Under the pieces are notes generated by a model. That model searched no databases. It saw only the letters and a program-made list of their open reading frames with translations, and was not told the origin of the DNA. This document shows, in pieces, positions 5,870 to 12,725 of a stretch of 14,587 nucleotides of DNA; position 1 is the first letter of the stretch, and each line of letters starts with the position of its first letter. Position numbers and translations under genes: made by a program. Where the stretch lies: positions 1 through 14,587 of the forward strand of contig VBPQ01000062.1 in NCBI GenBank assembly GCA_005877185.1. The letters run 5' to 3'. This DNA is from Nitrososphaerota archaeon. Lineage in GTDB: Archaea > Thermoproteota > Nitrososphaeria > Nitrososphaerales > Gagatemarchaeaceae.

Positions 5870-6640
5870 ACGCAAGCGTCGTAGAACTTGACGGCAAGAG
5901 CTCAAGAAAGGTGGAGCTGCCGCCGGCGTTCGAGACTCCACGAAGACCCGACCTGATCAGACGGGCCTACTGGCTTGTCAACTCGCATCATATTCAGCCC
6001 AAGGGCAGGGACCCCATGGCCGGAATGAAGACGAGCGCTCGCGAGAGTCCCGAGAGTCAAGGGAGACCGTTACTCAAGGTCTGGGCAGGCCGCTGGGATT
6101 GCCAGCGTCGTCAAAGGGAGGCTACCACATCCACCAAAGGCGGAGAAGGTGGTTTACCTGAAGATCAACAGGAAGGAGAGGAGGCTGGCCCTCGCCTCCG
6201 CGGTGGCCTATACCGCCCACGAAGAGGCTGTCGTGTCGAGGGGACACAGGGTGAAGAGGGTTGAGCTGCCCATCGTCGTATCCGACGAAGTCGAGAGCGT
6301 CAGCAAGACCTCAGAGCTCGTCAGCCTCCTCGAGAAAGTCGGGTTGAAGGAAGAGCTGGAGAGGGTCTACGATGGTGTGAAGCGAAACAGCGGGCAGTCG
6401 AGGCTGAGGGGCAGGTCTTACAGGGAGAGGGTCGGCCCCCTAGTAGTAGTGACGAACGACAGGGGGGTCGGACGGACCGCCCAGTCGATCCCGGGGGTCG
6501 AGGTTGCAAGAGTCGACAGCCTGAACGTTCTCCAGCTTGCGCCGGGAGGAGTGCCTGGGAGGCTCACCTTGTGGACAGAGTCATCACTGACGGCCCTCCC
6601 GCCCCTCCAGAACGACAACGACGGGGAGGAAGAGTCGTAA
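5866..6640 (+). CDS. rpl4: Large-subunit ribosomal protein uL4, broken by a frameshift
   Basis: This is an early-assembly protein whose long loop lines the exit tunnel. The first part runs from ATG 5866 in one frame (MNASVVELDGKSSRKVELP, later NSHHIQPKGRDPMAGMKTSA, ending about 6039). The rest runs in the next frame from about 6041 (ARVPRVKGDRYSRSGQAAG, then VVKGRLPHPPKAEKVVYLK and RKERRLALASAVAYTA) to the TAA at 6638. Archaeal uL4 proteins have about nine residues of the type ESxxTGxGI between TSA and ARVPRVKG; here only one extra base lies between them. That equals a net loss of about 26 bases within the most conserved loop. Either frame continued alone gives nonsense. Both neighbours and the rest of uL4 are intact, so a sequencing or assembly error is the likeliest cause. 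The gene is coupled to uL3 by ATGA and to uL23 by adjoining stop and start. Confidence 0.9.
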
Positions 6641-6907
6641 GTGCGACTCGAGGACGCCCAGAAGATTGTGGAGAGACCTTACGTCACCGAGAGGACCTTC
6701 GACCAGATCGAGAGGGAGAACAAGCTTTGCTTCATAGTCGCCGACAGGGCTTCGAAGCCTCAGGTGGCCGCTGCCGTCGAGGCCCTCTACGAGGTCAAGG
6801 TGTACTCGGTCAACACCGCGAGGACAAACAACGGGAAGAAGGCTTTTGTAAGACTCGCCCCCGAGAACTCAGCAACGGAGCTAGCCACTAAACTCGGGTT
6901 GGTGTAA
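6641..6907 (+). CDS. rpl23: Large-subunit ribosomal protein uL23
   Basis: This 88-residue protein sits at the exit of the nascent peptide tunnel and is the docking site for signal recognition particle and other factors. It shows the typical RPYVTERTF (15-23) followed by NKLCFIVADRASKPQVAAAV (30-49), ALYEVKVYSVNTARTNNGKK and an ending in FVRLAPENSATELATKLGLV. Length is normal for archaea. It starts with GTG directly after the uL4 stop (TAA then GTG, no gap). One base separates its own stop from the next start. Confidence 0.95.
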   Translation: MRLEDAQKIVERPYVTERTFDQIERENKLCFIVADRASKPQVAAAVEALYEVKVYSVNTARTNNGKKAFVRLAPENSATELATKLGLV

Positions 6908-6908
6908 T

Positions 6909-7658
6909 TTGGGAAAGAGAATACAACAGCGCAGGGCTGGGAAGGGGGGAATCCAGTTCAGGAGCAGGACGAGGGGGAAGATCGCTCCAGTCAGGTATCC
7001 CAAGATTGCAACGGAAGCCCGGGATACCGGTGTGGTCCGGGCCATCCTCGACGAGCGGGGGAGAACCGCCCCACTGGCACAGTTGGAGTATGGAAAGAGC
7101 CAGTTCACCTACGTCCCCGCGGTCACGGGTCTCTCGGTCGGGAGGGAGGTCCAGTTCGGAGCATCGGCTGACGTATCGTCGGGGAACGTCCTCCCACTCT
7201 CCAGCATACCGGAGGGGACGAGAATCTGCAACGTCGAGCTCAGACCGGGCGACGGAGGGAAGCTCGTCAGGTCCTCTGGAGGCTCGGCCGTCCTCTTCTC
7301 GAAGGCCGGGGGAAGCGCGATACTGAGGCTCCCATCGGGGAAGAACATCATGATAGACCAGAGGTGCAGGGCCATGATCGGAGAGATCGCGGGAGGGGGG
7401 AGGCTTGAGAAGCCCTTCCTCAGGGCGGGGGCGAGGCATCATGCGAAGCGGGCGGCCGGGAGGGTCTACCCGAGGATGAGGGGGATCGCGATGGCCGCCG
7501 TCTACCACCCGTTCGGGGGTGGAAGGCATCAGCACCCCGGCAAGTCTACGAGCACTTCGAGGAACGCGCCGCCCGGAAGGAAGGTCGGGTTGATAGCGCC
7601 GAGGAAGACGGGCAGAAAGAGACTCGCCAGGGCGAGTGTGGAGGTAAGGGCGAGGTAG
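6909..7658 (+). CDS. rpl2: Large-subunit ribosomal protein uL2
   Basis: This 249-residue protein stabilises the peptidyl-transferase region and the subunit interface. It has the archaeal start MGKRIQQRRAGKG, a middle part with ISVGNVLPLSSIPEGT-like sequence here as SSGNVLPLSSIPEGTRICNV, and the conserved C-terminal GGGRHQHPGKSTSTSRNAPP with its key histidine, then GRKVGLIAPRKTGRK. The start is TTG 6909, one base after the uL23 stop; no ATG is available and the archaeal N-terminus begins exactly here. The stop codon abuts the ATG of uS19. Confidence 0.96.
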   Translation: MGKRIQQRRAGKGGIQFRSRTRGKIAPVRYPKIATEARDTGVVRAILDERGRTAPLAQLEYGKSQFTYVPAVTGLSVGREVQFGASADVSSGNVLPLSSIPEGTRICNVELRPGDGGKLVRSSGGSAVLFSKAGGSAILRLPSGKNIMIDQRCRAMIGEIAGGGRLEKPFLRAGARHHAKRAAGRVYPRMRGIAMAAVYHPFGGGRHQHPGKSTSTSRNAPPGRKVGLIAPRKTGRKRLARASVEVRAR

Positions 7659-8054
7659 ATGCCTAGGGAGTACAGGTTCAGGGGCTACACGCTCGAGCAG
7701 CTTAACGGAATGCCGACCGAGGCCCTCCTCCAGCTCCTCTCCTCCAGGGCGAGGAGGTCACTGAATCGAGGGGTCTCGGAGGAGAAGAGGAAGCTTATCG
7801 AAGACGCGCGGCTAATCAAGGACGGGAAGAGTCAGGGCCAGATCAAGACACACGCGCGAGATATGGTCGTCCTGCGCTTGATGGTGGGCCTGACGATTCA
7901 CGTGCACAACGGGAGGGAGTTCGTCCCGCTCGAGGTCAAGCCCGAGATGGTTGGGCGTTACCTGGGGGAGTACGTAATCACGAACAAGAAGGTCGTGCAC
8001 GGAACGCCCGGCATAGGCGCTTCTCGTTCCAGCCTTTACGTCCCACTGAAGTAA
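7659..8054 (+). CDS. rps19: Small-subunit ribosomal protein uS19
   Basis: This 131-residue protein of the small-subunit head contacts tRNA-facing rRNA and uS13. It starts with MPREYRFRGYTLEQLNGMP, the archaeal extension, followed by IKTHARDMVVLRLMVGLTIH and the universally conserved block VHNGREFVPLEVKPEMVGRY with LGEYVITNKKVVHGTPGIGA after it. It starts at ATG 7659 with no gap after uL2. In most archaea uL22 and uS3 come next; here a membrane protein gene begins immediately after the stop. Confidence 0.96.
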   Translation: MPREYRFRGYTLEQLNGMPTEALLQLLSSRARRSLNRGVSEEKRKLIEDARLIKDGKSQGQIKTHARDMVVLRLMVGLTIHVHNGREFVPLEVKPEMVGRYLGEYVITNKKVVHGTPGIGASRSSLYVPLK

Positions 8055-8462
8055 TTGTTCGAACCAATCTCCTTCGTCCGAGTCGTCCTGGCGGCCGTAA
8101 TATACGGAGGAATCGAGTACAGGTACATCAACAGGAGGGAGGAGGATTGGACGAAGAAGGTGGAGGGATTCATGGAGGAGCCTGCTTTTGGCAAGTACTC
8201 ACCATATCAAGTCTTCTTCCTGCTTCCTCTCTTCGTGGTTATTTCGTACACACAGTCAGTGACCGCCTGGGCCGGGAACGTCTTCCTCTTGGCACTCCTG
8301 GAGGACTTGGCTTACTTCGTCTGGCGAGGAGAGATGGTGAAGAAGGGAGAATGGACCACTCTGCTCTTCGGGTCATTCAAGGTCGGCTCGGTTGTAATAC
8401 CAGTGTGGTGGCCGATCGACCTGATCGTTGCCCTCCTCCTCTACGCGATACCGGTTCTCTAG
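8055..8462 (+). CDS. Small membrane protein of unknown function ending the ribosomal operon
   Basis: I do not recognise this 135-residue protein. It has hydrophobic segments near residues 5-20, 50-68, 70-89 and 107-134. A charged loop (EYRYINRREEDWTKKVEGFM, 21-40) and a second polar loop around WRGEMVKKGEWT (90-101) lie between them. The aromatic and acidic residues of LLEDLAYFVWRG (81-92) and the PVWWPID motif (116-122) look conserved in character and could be ligands or packing motifs. Its TTG start follows the uS19 stop with no gap, so it should be translated with the ribosomal proteins. Its TAG overlaps the stop of the convergent dehydrogenase gene. Codon use and GC resemble the neighbours, with no sign of recent transfer. 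The frame is well supported by position; the function is unknown. Confidence 0.7.
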   Translation: MFEPISFVRVVLAAVIYGGIEYRYINRREEDWTKKVEGFMEEPAFGKYSPYQVFFLLPLFVVISYTQSVTAWAGNVFLLALLEDLAYFVWRGEMVKKGEWTTLLFGSFKVGSVVIPVWWPIDLIVALLLYAIPVL

Positions 8463-10063
8463 CTAGATGAGACGACCGTCTGGGACTGCTCCCTCAGGAA
8501 GCTGAGGAGGTAGTGCGGGCCTCCCACTCCCCTTCCCGTAGACCCGCTCGCCTTCCACCCCACGAACGACTGCGCACCCGGCCAGGCCCCTGTCGTGGCT
8601 CCGCCTCTCCTGTTCGCGTAGACCACCCCGAACTGGATCACGTCCATGAACCTCTCAACCTCGCGAGGGTCTTCGCTGAAGATACCCGCCGTCAAGCCGT
8701 ACTCGGTGTCGTTCGCCTTCTCCAGCGCCTCATCCAGAGTCTTGAACTCGCCCACCACGACGAAGGGAAGGAAGAGCTCTTCCCTGAAGAGCCTGTTGCT
8801 CGAGGAGAGGCCGGAGACGAGGGTGGGCTCGACGTAGTATCCTTCTCCGAAGGCCCCCTCCTTCAAGATGCGGCCGCCGCAGAGGAGCTTTCCCCCCCTG
8901 CTCCTCCTTACCTCCTGCACCGCGCTCCTGAACTTTGAAACAGCCGTCTTGTTGATCACGGGCCCTATGAAGGTGCCCTTCTCCCTCGGGTCGCCGACGC
9001 CGAGCTGCTCGACACGCGACTTCAACTCCTCGAGAAATCTAGATTTGATGGCGGCCTGGACGTAGACTCTTGAGGTCGCGCTACACTTCTGTCCGTCGTA
9101 CCCGTAGGCAGCCCTCACCACCCCCTCGACCGCCTTCTTCAGGTCGGCCTTCGAGGTGACTATCGTCGGGTTCTTGCTGCCCATCTCCATCACTACGGGT
9201 TTCGGGTAGGGCTGACCCGTGAGGAATTCACGAGACAACCTCGTCCCGACGTCGCGGGAGCCTGTGAAGGCTATCCCAGCAACTTTGGGATTCGAGACGA
9301 ACTCCTTCTCGAAGTTGCTCCCGGGGCCGGTGACGTAGCTCACCACGCCGGGAGGGACGCCAGCGTCCCTGAATATCCTGTAGAGCAGAAGCCCCGTAAG
9401 GGGCGCCTCGCTCGTCGGCTTTAGGATGACAGTGTTTCCGGTGATTAGGGCGCCGAGAGCCATCCCGTTTGCGAGCATGAACGGAAAGTTGAACGGGGAG
9501 ATGACAGGCCAGGCACCGAACGGCTTCCCGACAACTCGTGAGCTTTCACCAGGACCTCCCGGGCCCATCTGCACGAGGTAGCCGTCGTTCTCCTCCATGA
9601 CCTTCGAGTAGTACCTTATCGCATCGATGGCTTCCCAAGCCTCCGCCAGAGCCTCGAGGCGGTTCTTCCCGACCTCGTAAGTAATCACCGCGGCTATCTC
9701 GAACTTTCGTTCGTCGACCAGGTCGGCGGCCCGCCTCATTATCCTGACCCTCTCCCGCCATGAAGTCTCTGACCAGCTGGCGAACGACTTCGCCGCCTCT
9801 TCGATGGCCTCTCTGGCGTGTTGCGCGGTTCCCACCTGGAAGTATCCCACGACTACCTTAGTGTCGATGGGGCTTCGGTGTTCGAACTCGCCGGCCTTGG
9901 AGCGAACCTCGCTCTCCCCGATGTACATGGCGTAGCGTCTCCCGAGTTCCTGTGTGAACTTCTGAAGGGCGGCTTCGTACCTCGGATGGATGCTCTCGTC
10001 TGCGGAGAGTGTGACGTAGGTTATTTTGGGAGCTGTGGTGGTGGACACGTTCCGGACGACCAT
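8459..10063 (-). CDS. 1-pyrroline-5-carboxylate dehydrogenase (L-glutamate semialdehyde dehydrogenase)
   Basis: This aldehyde dehydrogenase superfamily enzyme would oxidise glutamate gamma-semialdehyde, in equilibrium with pyrroline-5-carboxylate, to glutamate with NAD+, the last step of proline and arginine breakdown. The 534 residues match the P5C dehydrogenase subgroup in length and in ITYEVGKNRLEALAEAWEA (127-145) and the C-terminal GGATTGAWPG...FVGWKASG...GGPHYLLSFL block. Catalytic residues are visible: Asn192 in SPFNFP, Lys215 in ILKPTSEAP, FTGS (266-269), Glu293 in VMEMGSKNP and nucleophile Cys327 in GYDGQKCSATSR. It starts at ATG 10063, six bases after the lipB stop, so it is the last gene of the E3-lipB unit. 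A general aldehyde dehydrogenase with another substrate cannot be excluded. Confidence 0.85.
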   Translation of the reverse strand: MVVRNVSTTTAPKITYVTLSADESIHPRYEAALQKFTQELGRRYAMYIGESEVRSKAGEFEHRSPIDTKVVVGYFQVGTAQHAREAIEEAAKSFASWSETSWRERVRIMRRAADLVDERKFEIAAVITYEVGKNRLEALAEAWEAIDAIRYYSKVMEENDGYLVQMGPGGPGESSRVVGKPFGAWPVISPFNFPFMLANGMALGALITGNTVILKPTSEAPLTGLLLYRIFRDAGVPPGVVSYVTGPGSNFEKEFVSNPKVAGIAFTGSRDVGTRLSREFLTGQPYPKPVVMEMGSKNPTIVTSKADLKKAVEGVVRAAYGYDGQKCSATSRVYVQAAIKSRFLEELKSRVEQLGVGDPREKGTFIGPVINKTAVSKFRSAVQEVRRSRGGKLLCGGRILKEGAFGEGYYVEPTLVSGLSSSNRLFREELFLPFVVVGEFKTLDEALEKANDTEYGLTAGIFSEDPREVERFMDVIQFGVVYANRRGGATTGAWPGAQSFVGWKASGSTGRGVGGPHYLLSFLREQSQTVVSSS

Positions 10064-10069
10064 CGGCTT

Positions 10070-10729
10070 TTACTTAATCTTTGCCGACTCGGCCTCATGC
10101 GCAGAGGGGGCGAGCTCCATCCCGAAGACGCTCGAGAATTCTCTGGTTACCCGAGCCTTCACCTCCTCCATCGGGACCGGTCTCCCGGTCAGCTCAATCA
10201 TGGAGGTTATCACTCTCGGGTCGAGGCCACAGGGCCTGATCAGGCGAAAGTACGACAGGTCGGGATTCACGTTCAGCGCAAATCCGTGATACGTAACCCA
10301 GTTCGAGATGGCGACTCCTATCGACGCCACCTTCTTCTCTCCGGCCCAGACGCCCGTCTGCCCCGTCTTTCTCTCGCTCTCTATTCCGTAACTCCTCGTC
10401 ACGCTGATCAGGACCTCCTCGAGCATCCTGAGGTATCCGTGAACGTCGTGGTCCTGCAGCTTGATTATCGGGTAGCCGACCAGCTGACCGGGACCGTGGT
10501 AGGTGGCATCTCCGCCCCTCTCGACGTTATAGACGGGGACGCCCTGGGGGCGGAAGTTCTCGACGCTCGTCCTCCTTCCGAGGGTGACGACGTGCTCGTG
10601 CTCTACCAGGATCAGAGTATCGGGGGAGGAGTCGTTCGCCCTAGCCGCGACCAGTTCCTTCTGAAGTTCCCAGACCTCCCCGTAATCCCTCCTCCCTGGT
10701 CCGAGGTCCAGAACTCTGCCGCTCTTCAT
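10070..10729 (-). CDS. lipB: Octanoyl-[carrier protein]:protein octanoyltransferase (LipB)
   Basis: This enzyme transfers octanoate to the lipoyl-domain lysine of 2-oxoacid dehydrogenase E2 subunits, the first step of lipoate assembly. The 219-residue protein shows the LipB signature RGGDATYHGPGQLVGYP (71-87), the active-site lysine region GEKKVASIGVAISNWVTYHG (130-149; Lys133), NVNPDL (153-158) and the thioester cysteine in RPCGLDP (Cys167). The open frame extends upstream to 11107, but that part lies inside the E3 gene and is spurious. The true ATG overlaps the E3 stop in an ATGA, so translation is coupled. Its target, the lipoyl domain of E2, is encoded 2 kb away. No lipoyl synthase gene is in the window. 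Confidence 0.92.
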   Translation of the reverse strand: MKSGRVLDLGPGRRDYGEVWELQKELVAARANDSSPDTLILVEHEHVVTLGRRTSVENFRPQGVPVYNVERGGDATYHGPGQLVGYPIIKLQDHDVHGYLRMLEEVLISVTRSYGIESERKTGQTGVWAGEKKVASIGVAISNWVTYHGFALNVNPDLSYFRLIRPCGLDPRVITSMIELTGRPVPMEEVKARVTREFSSVFGMELAPSAHEAESAKIK

Positions 10730-12123
10730 ACTTTCAACTGATGGACTGGCTTCCCCTCGGCAGCCTCCGCGGCCTCCATGAAAGCCTCGGGGAGGGTCGG
10801 ATGCGGATGGATTGTAAGGGCGACATCCTCCACTGTAGCGCCCATCTCGATCGCGAGAGCCGCCTCGCTGATGAGGTTCGATGCTTCCGGGCCCACAATC
10901 TGGACGCCGAGAACCAACCCGTTGGAGGCGTCGGAGACGACCCTGACGAATCCCTCGGGCTCGCCGGTGGAGAGGGCCCTCCCCAGGGCCGCAAAGGGGA
11001 ACCTGTTTTTCTTCACCGTGTAACCAGCGGCGACCGCCCTCGCCTCGGTCAACCCTGCCGTTGCAATCTCGGGGTCGGTGAAGATTGCGTCTGGTATTGT
11101 GGCCCACTCCGCGGCCGTTGGCAACCCCGCCGCCGACTCGGCCGCGACAACCCCTTCCTTGAACGCTTTGTGCGCCAAGAGCGGTGGACCACGGACATCG
11201 CCAATCGCGTAAATCCCACTTACGGTGGTCATCATGTGCTCATCGGTTTTTATGAAACCACGCTGGTCCGCCTCGACTCCTATCCTCGCGAGGTTCAACT
11301 TCTCAGTCCTCGGCTTTCTCCCCACGCTCAGGAGAAGCTTATCCGCCTGCACGGTGATCGCAGCGGCTCCGGTTTCGACCTTCGCGACGACAGTTGCTTG
11401 CCTCTTCTCGATGGAGGAAACCCTGGACTTCAGGTAGACCTTTCCCCCATTAGCCTCGAGGTTCTTCTGCACCACCCGGACGAGGTCCGGGTCCGTCCCA
11501 GGAAGGAGCTGGTCAGTGAGTTCTACGACGGTTATCCTGCTTCCCAGCTTCTGGTACATGCACGCGAACTCCATCCCCACCACCCCCCCTCCCACCACGA
11601 GGAGCTCGTCCGGAGCTGAGGTGAGCTCCAGCGCCTCCTTCGAGCTGATCACCACGCGCCCGTCGAAGGCGATCCCGGGGAGCTCCGCGGGACGAGTTCC
11701 CGTCGCGATCACGATCTTCTTCGTCCTTACCTCCTCTAGCCCATCCTTCGAGCTTACAAACACGCTCTCCCGCCCTCCGACCTCCGCCCCGCCCATGACG
11801 ACCTCGACGCCGTTCCCCTTGCACAATGCCTCGATACCGGAGACGAGCTTCGAGATCACCTCCGACTTCCACTTCTGAAGAGCCGCGAAGTCTATCCTAG
11901 CCCCGTCGAATCGCAGACCAAATTTCTCAGCCTCCCTGACCTTCTCGTAGAGCTTCGCGACGGTAATCAGAGACTTCGAGGGGATGCATCCCGCCCAGAG
12001 GCACTCGCCGCCGAGCCACTTCTCCTCCACGAGGAGTGTCTTCAGACCGAGTTGCGCGGCCCTTATCGCGCAGACGTAGCCTCCCGGGCCGCCGCCTATG
12101 ACTACGATGTCCGCTTCCTTCAC
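10726..12123 (-). CDS. lpdA: Dihydrolipoamide dehydrogenase (E3)
   Basis: This flavoprotein reoxidises the dihydrolipoyl group of E2 and passes electrons to NAD+. The 465 residues include the FAD-binding GGGPGGYVCA (10-19), the redox disulfide GGECLWAGCIPSK (38-50; Cys41 and Cys46, with Trp where Asn is most usual), the NAD-binding VVGGGVVGMEF, YAIGDV for the second FAD contact, and the C-terminal catalytic HPHPTLPE with His441 and Glu446. Length matches the family. The start is GTG 12123, which places the first beta-strand normally and follows a TATA element at about 12155. It leads an E3-lipB-P5C dehydrogenase unit, apart from E1-beta and E2, which lie upstream on the same strand beyond two plus-strand genes. 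Confidence 0.94.
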   Translation of the reverse strand: MKEADIVVIGGGPGGYVCAIRAAQLGLKTLLVEEKWLGGECLWAGCIPSKSLITVAKLYEKVREAEKFGLRFDGARIDFAALQKWKSEVISKLVSGIEALCKGNGVEVVMGGAEVGGRESVFVSSKDGLEEVRTKKIVIATGTRPAELPGIAFDGRVVISSKEALELTSAPDELLVVGGGVVGMEFACMYQKLGSRITVVELTDQLLPGTDPDLVRVVQKNLEANGGKVYLKSRVSSIEKRQATVVAKVETGAAAITVQADKLLLSVGRKPRTEKLNLARIGVEADQRGFIKTDEHMMTTVSGIYAIGDVRGPPLLAHKAFKEGVVAAESAAGLPTAAEWATIPDAIFTDPEIATAGLTEARAVAAGYTVKKNRFPFAALGRALSTGEPEGFVRVVSDASNGLVLGVQIVGPEASNLISEAALAIEMGATVEDVALTIHPHPTLPEAFMEAAEAAEGKPVHQLKV

Positions 12124-12152
12124 TGGGGGTCGAAGTCGGCGAATTGGAGGTC

Positions 12153-12160
12153 GCTTAAAT
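12153..12160 (-). promoter_or_regulatory. Putative TATA element for the E3-lipB-P5CDH unit
   Basis: ATTTAAGC on the minus strand lies 30-37 bases ahead of the GTG start at 12123 and carries the same core seen at other starts in this window. It would place transcription start near 12128, giving an almost leaderless message and an E3 promoter independent of E1-beta/E2. Confidence 0.5.
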
Positions 12161-12190
12161 CTTCACTCGCTCCGGGGAGAGGCCGGGCCG

Positions 12191-12214
12191 GCGGGCGGGC
12201 GAGCGGGCGGGCGA
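12191..12214. repeat. Two tandem 12-bp GC-rich repeats in a divergent promoter region
   Basis: GCGGGCGGGCGA occurs twice back to back (12191-12202 and 12203-12214), preceded by a further GC-only stretch (12181-12190). It sits between the TATA element of the E3 unit (minus) and that of the first RAM gene (plus), so a protein bound here could affect both. Confidence 0.7.
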
Positions 12215-12221
12215 GGAACAG

Positions 12222-12229
12222 TTAATTAG
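12222..12229 (+). promoter_or_regulatory. Putative TATA element for the RAM-domain genes
   Basis: TTAATTAG is an A/T island in very GC-rich surroundings, 23-30 bases ahead of the TTG at 12252. Transcription would begin close to the start codon, which suggests a leaderless message. Confidence 0.5.
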
Positions 12230-12251
12230 GCAACTGCCGCTTCGACTTCGT

Positions 12252-12485
12252 TTGCTGTCTGCCTGCGTCCTGATCAGGTCCGAGCGTGGAAAGTTCGAGA
12301 CGGTCACGGAGAGGTTGATGCAGCTTCCTCAGGTCAAGAAAGCCTTCGCGGTCCTTGGGAGGTTTGACATCGTGGCTGATGTAGAAGCGAGAGATAGCCT
12401 GGAGCTCGGCAGGACGATCCTTAAGATCAACAGACTCGCCGGCGTCGTCTTTACGGAGACCCTCCCTCAGGTCGAGGGTGGATAG
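12252..12485 (+). CDS. Stand-alone Lrp/AsnC-type ligand-binding (RAM) domain protein, copy 1
   Basis: This 77-residue protein consists only of the C-terminal ligand-binding domain of Lrp/AsnC regulators, without a helix-turn-helix. Such stand-alone RAM domains bind amino acids and form dimers or higher rings, and can work alone or pair with full-length regulators. The strand-helix pattern is clear: ACVLIRSERGKFETV (4-18), QVKKAFAVLGRFDIVADVEA (27-46), the typical turn with GRFD, and RLAGVVFTETL (61-71). It starts at TTG 12252 behind a close TATA element; the second copy starts with the same pattern. It is followed by copy 2 on the same strand. Its position beside amino-acid and oxoacid metabolism genes fits a sensing role, which is inference. 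Confidence 0.75.
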   Translation: MLSACVLIRSERGKFETVTERLMQLPQVKKAFAVLGRFDIVADVEARDSLELGRTILKINRLAGVVFTETLPQVEGG

Positions 12486-12497
12486 GGGGCGGGAAGG

Positions 12498-12722
12498 CTG
12501 CTCAACGCGTGCATCTTGATCAAGACGACCCCCCTCCAAACCGAATCGGTGCTTCAGAAGACGGCGAGGTTGAAGGGGGTGAGGAAGGCATTCGTCGTCT
12601 ACGGGCGTTTTGACATGATCGCGTTCGCAGCGACAGACGACTATCCCGAAATCAGGAGGTTGACAGGAACGATAAACGCCATCGAAGGAGTAAGAAGCAC
12701 CGAGACTCTCGTAGAAGCTTGA
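12498..12722 (+). CDS. Stand-alone Lrp/AsnC-type ligand-binding (RAM) domain protein, copy 2
   Basis: This is a second RAM-only protein, 74 residues if it starts at the CTG at 12498 and 68 if at the TTG at 12516. I favour the CTG because the resulting MLNACILIK aligns with MLSACVLIR of copy 1. The TTG start would delete the first beta-strand's beginning, and the frame is closed by a stop at 12483. CTG starts are rare, so this is uncertain. A gapless hand alignment gives 30 identities in 71 positions with copy 1, including VRKAFVVYGRFD and the closing TETL, so they are tandem duplicates that have diverged. The TGA ends three bases before the stop of the convergent E2 gene. Confidence 0.7.
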   Translation: MLNACILIKTTPLQTESVLQKTARLKGVRKAFVVYGRFDMIAFAATDDYPEIRRLTGTINAIEGVRSTETLVEA

Positions 12723-12725
12723 AGG

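Noticed and set aside
6029..6070. Programmed ribosomal frameshift in uL4
   Set aside because: There is no slippery run or downstream pseudoknot evident, and a shift alone would not restore the missing conserved residues.
9818..10741. Long plus-strand frame opposite P5C dehydrogenase and LipB
   Set aside because: It is the antisense shadow of two strongly conserved enzymes in GC-rich DNA, with no recognisable domain.
10730..11107. N-terminal extension of LipB
   Set aside because: It lies wholly inside the E3 gene in another frame and would make LipB far longer than any family member; the ATGA overlap marks the proper start.
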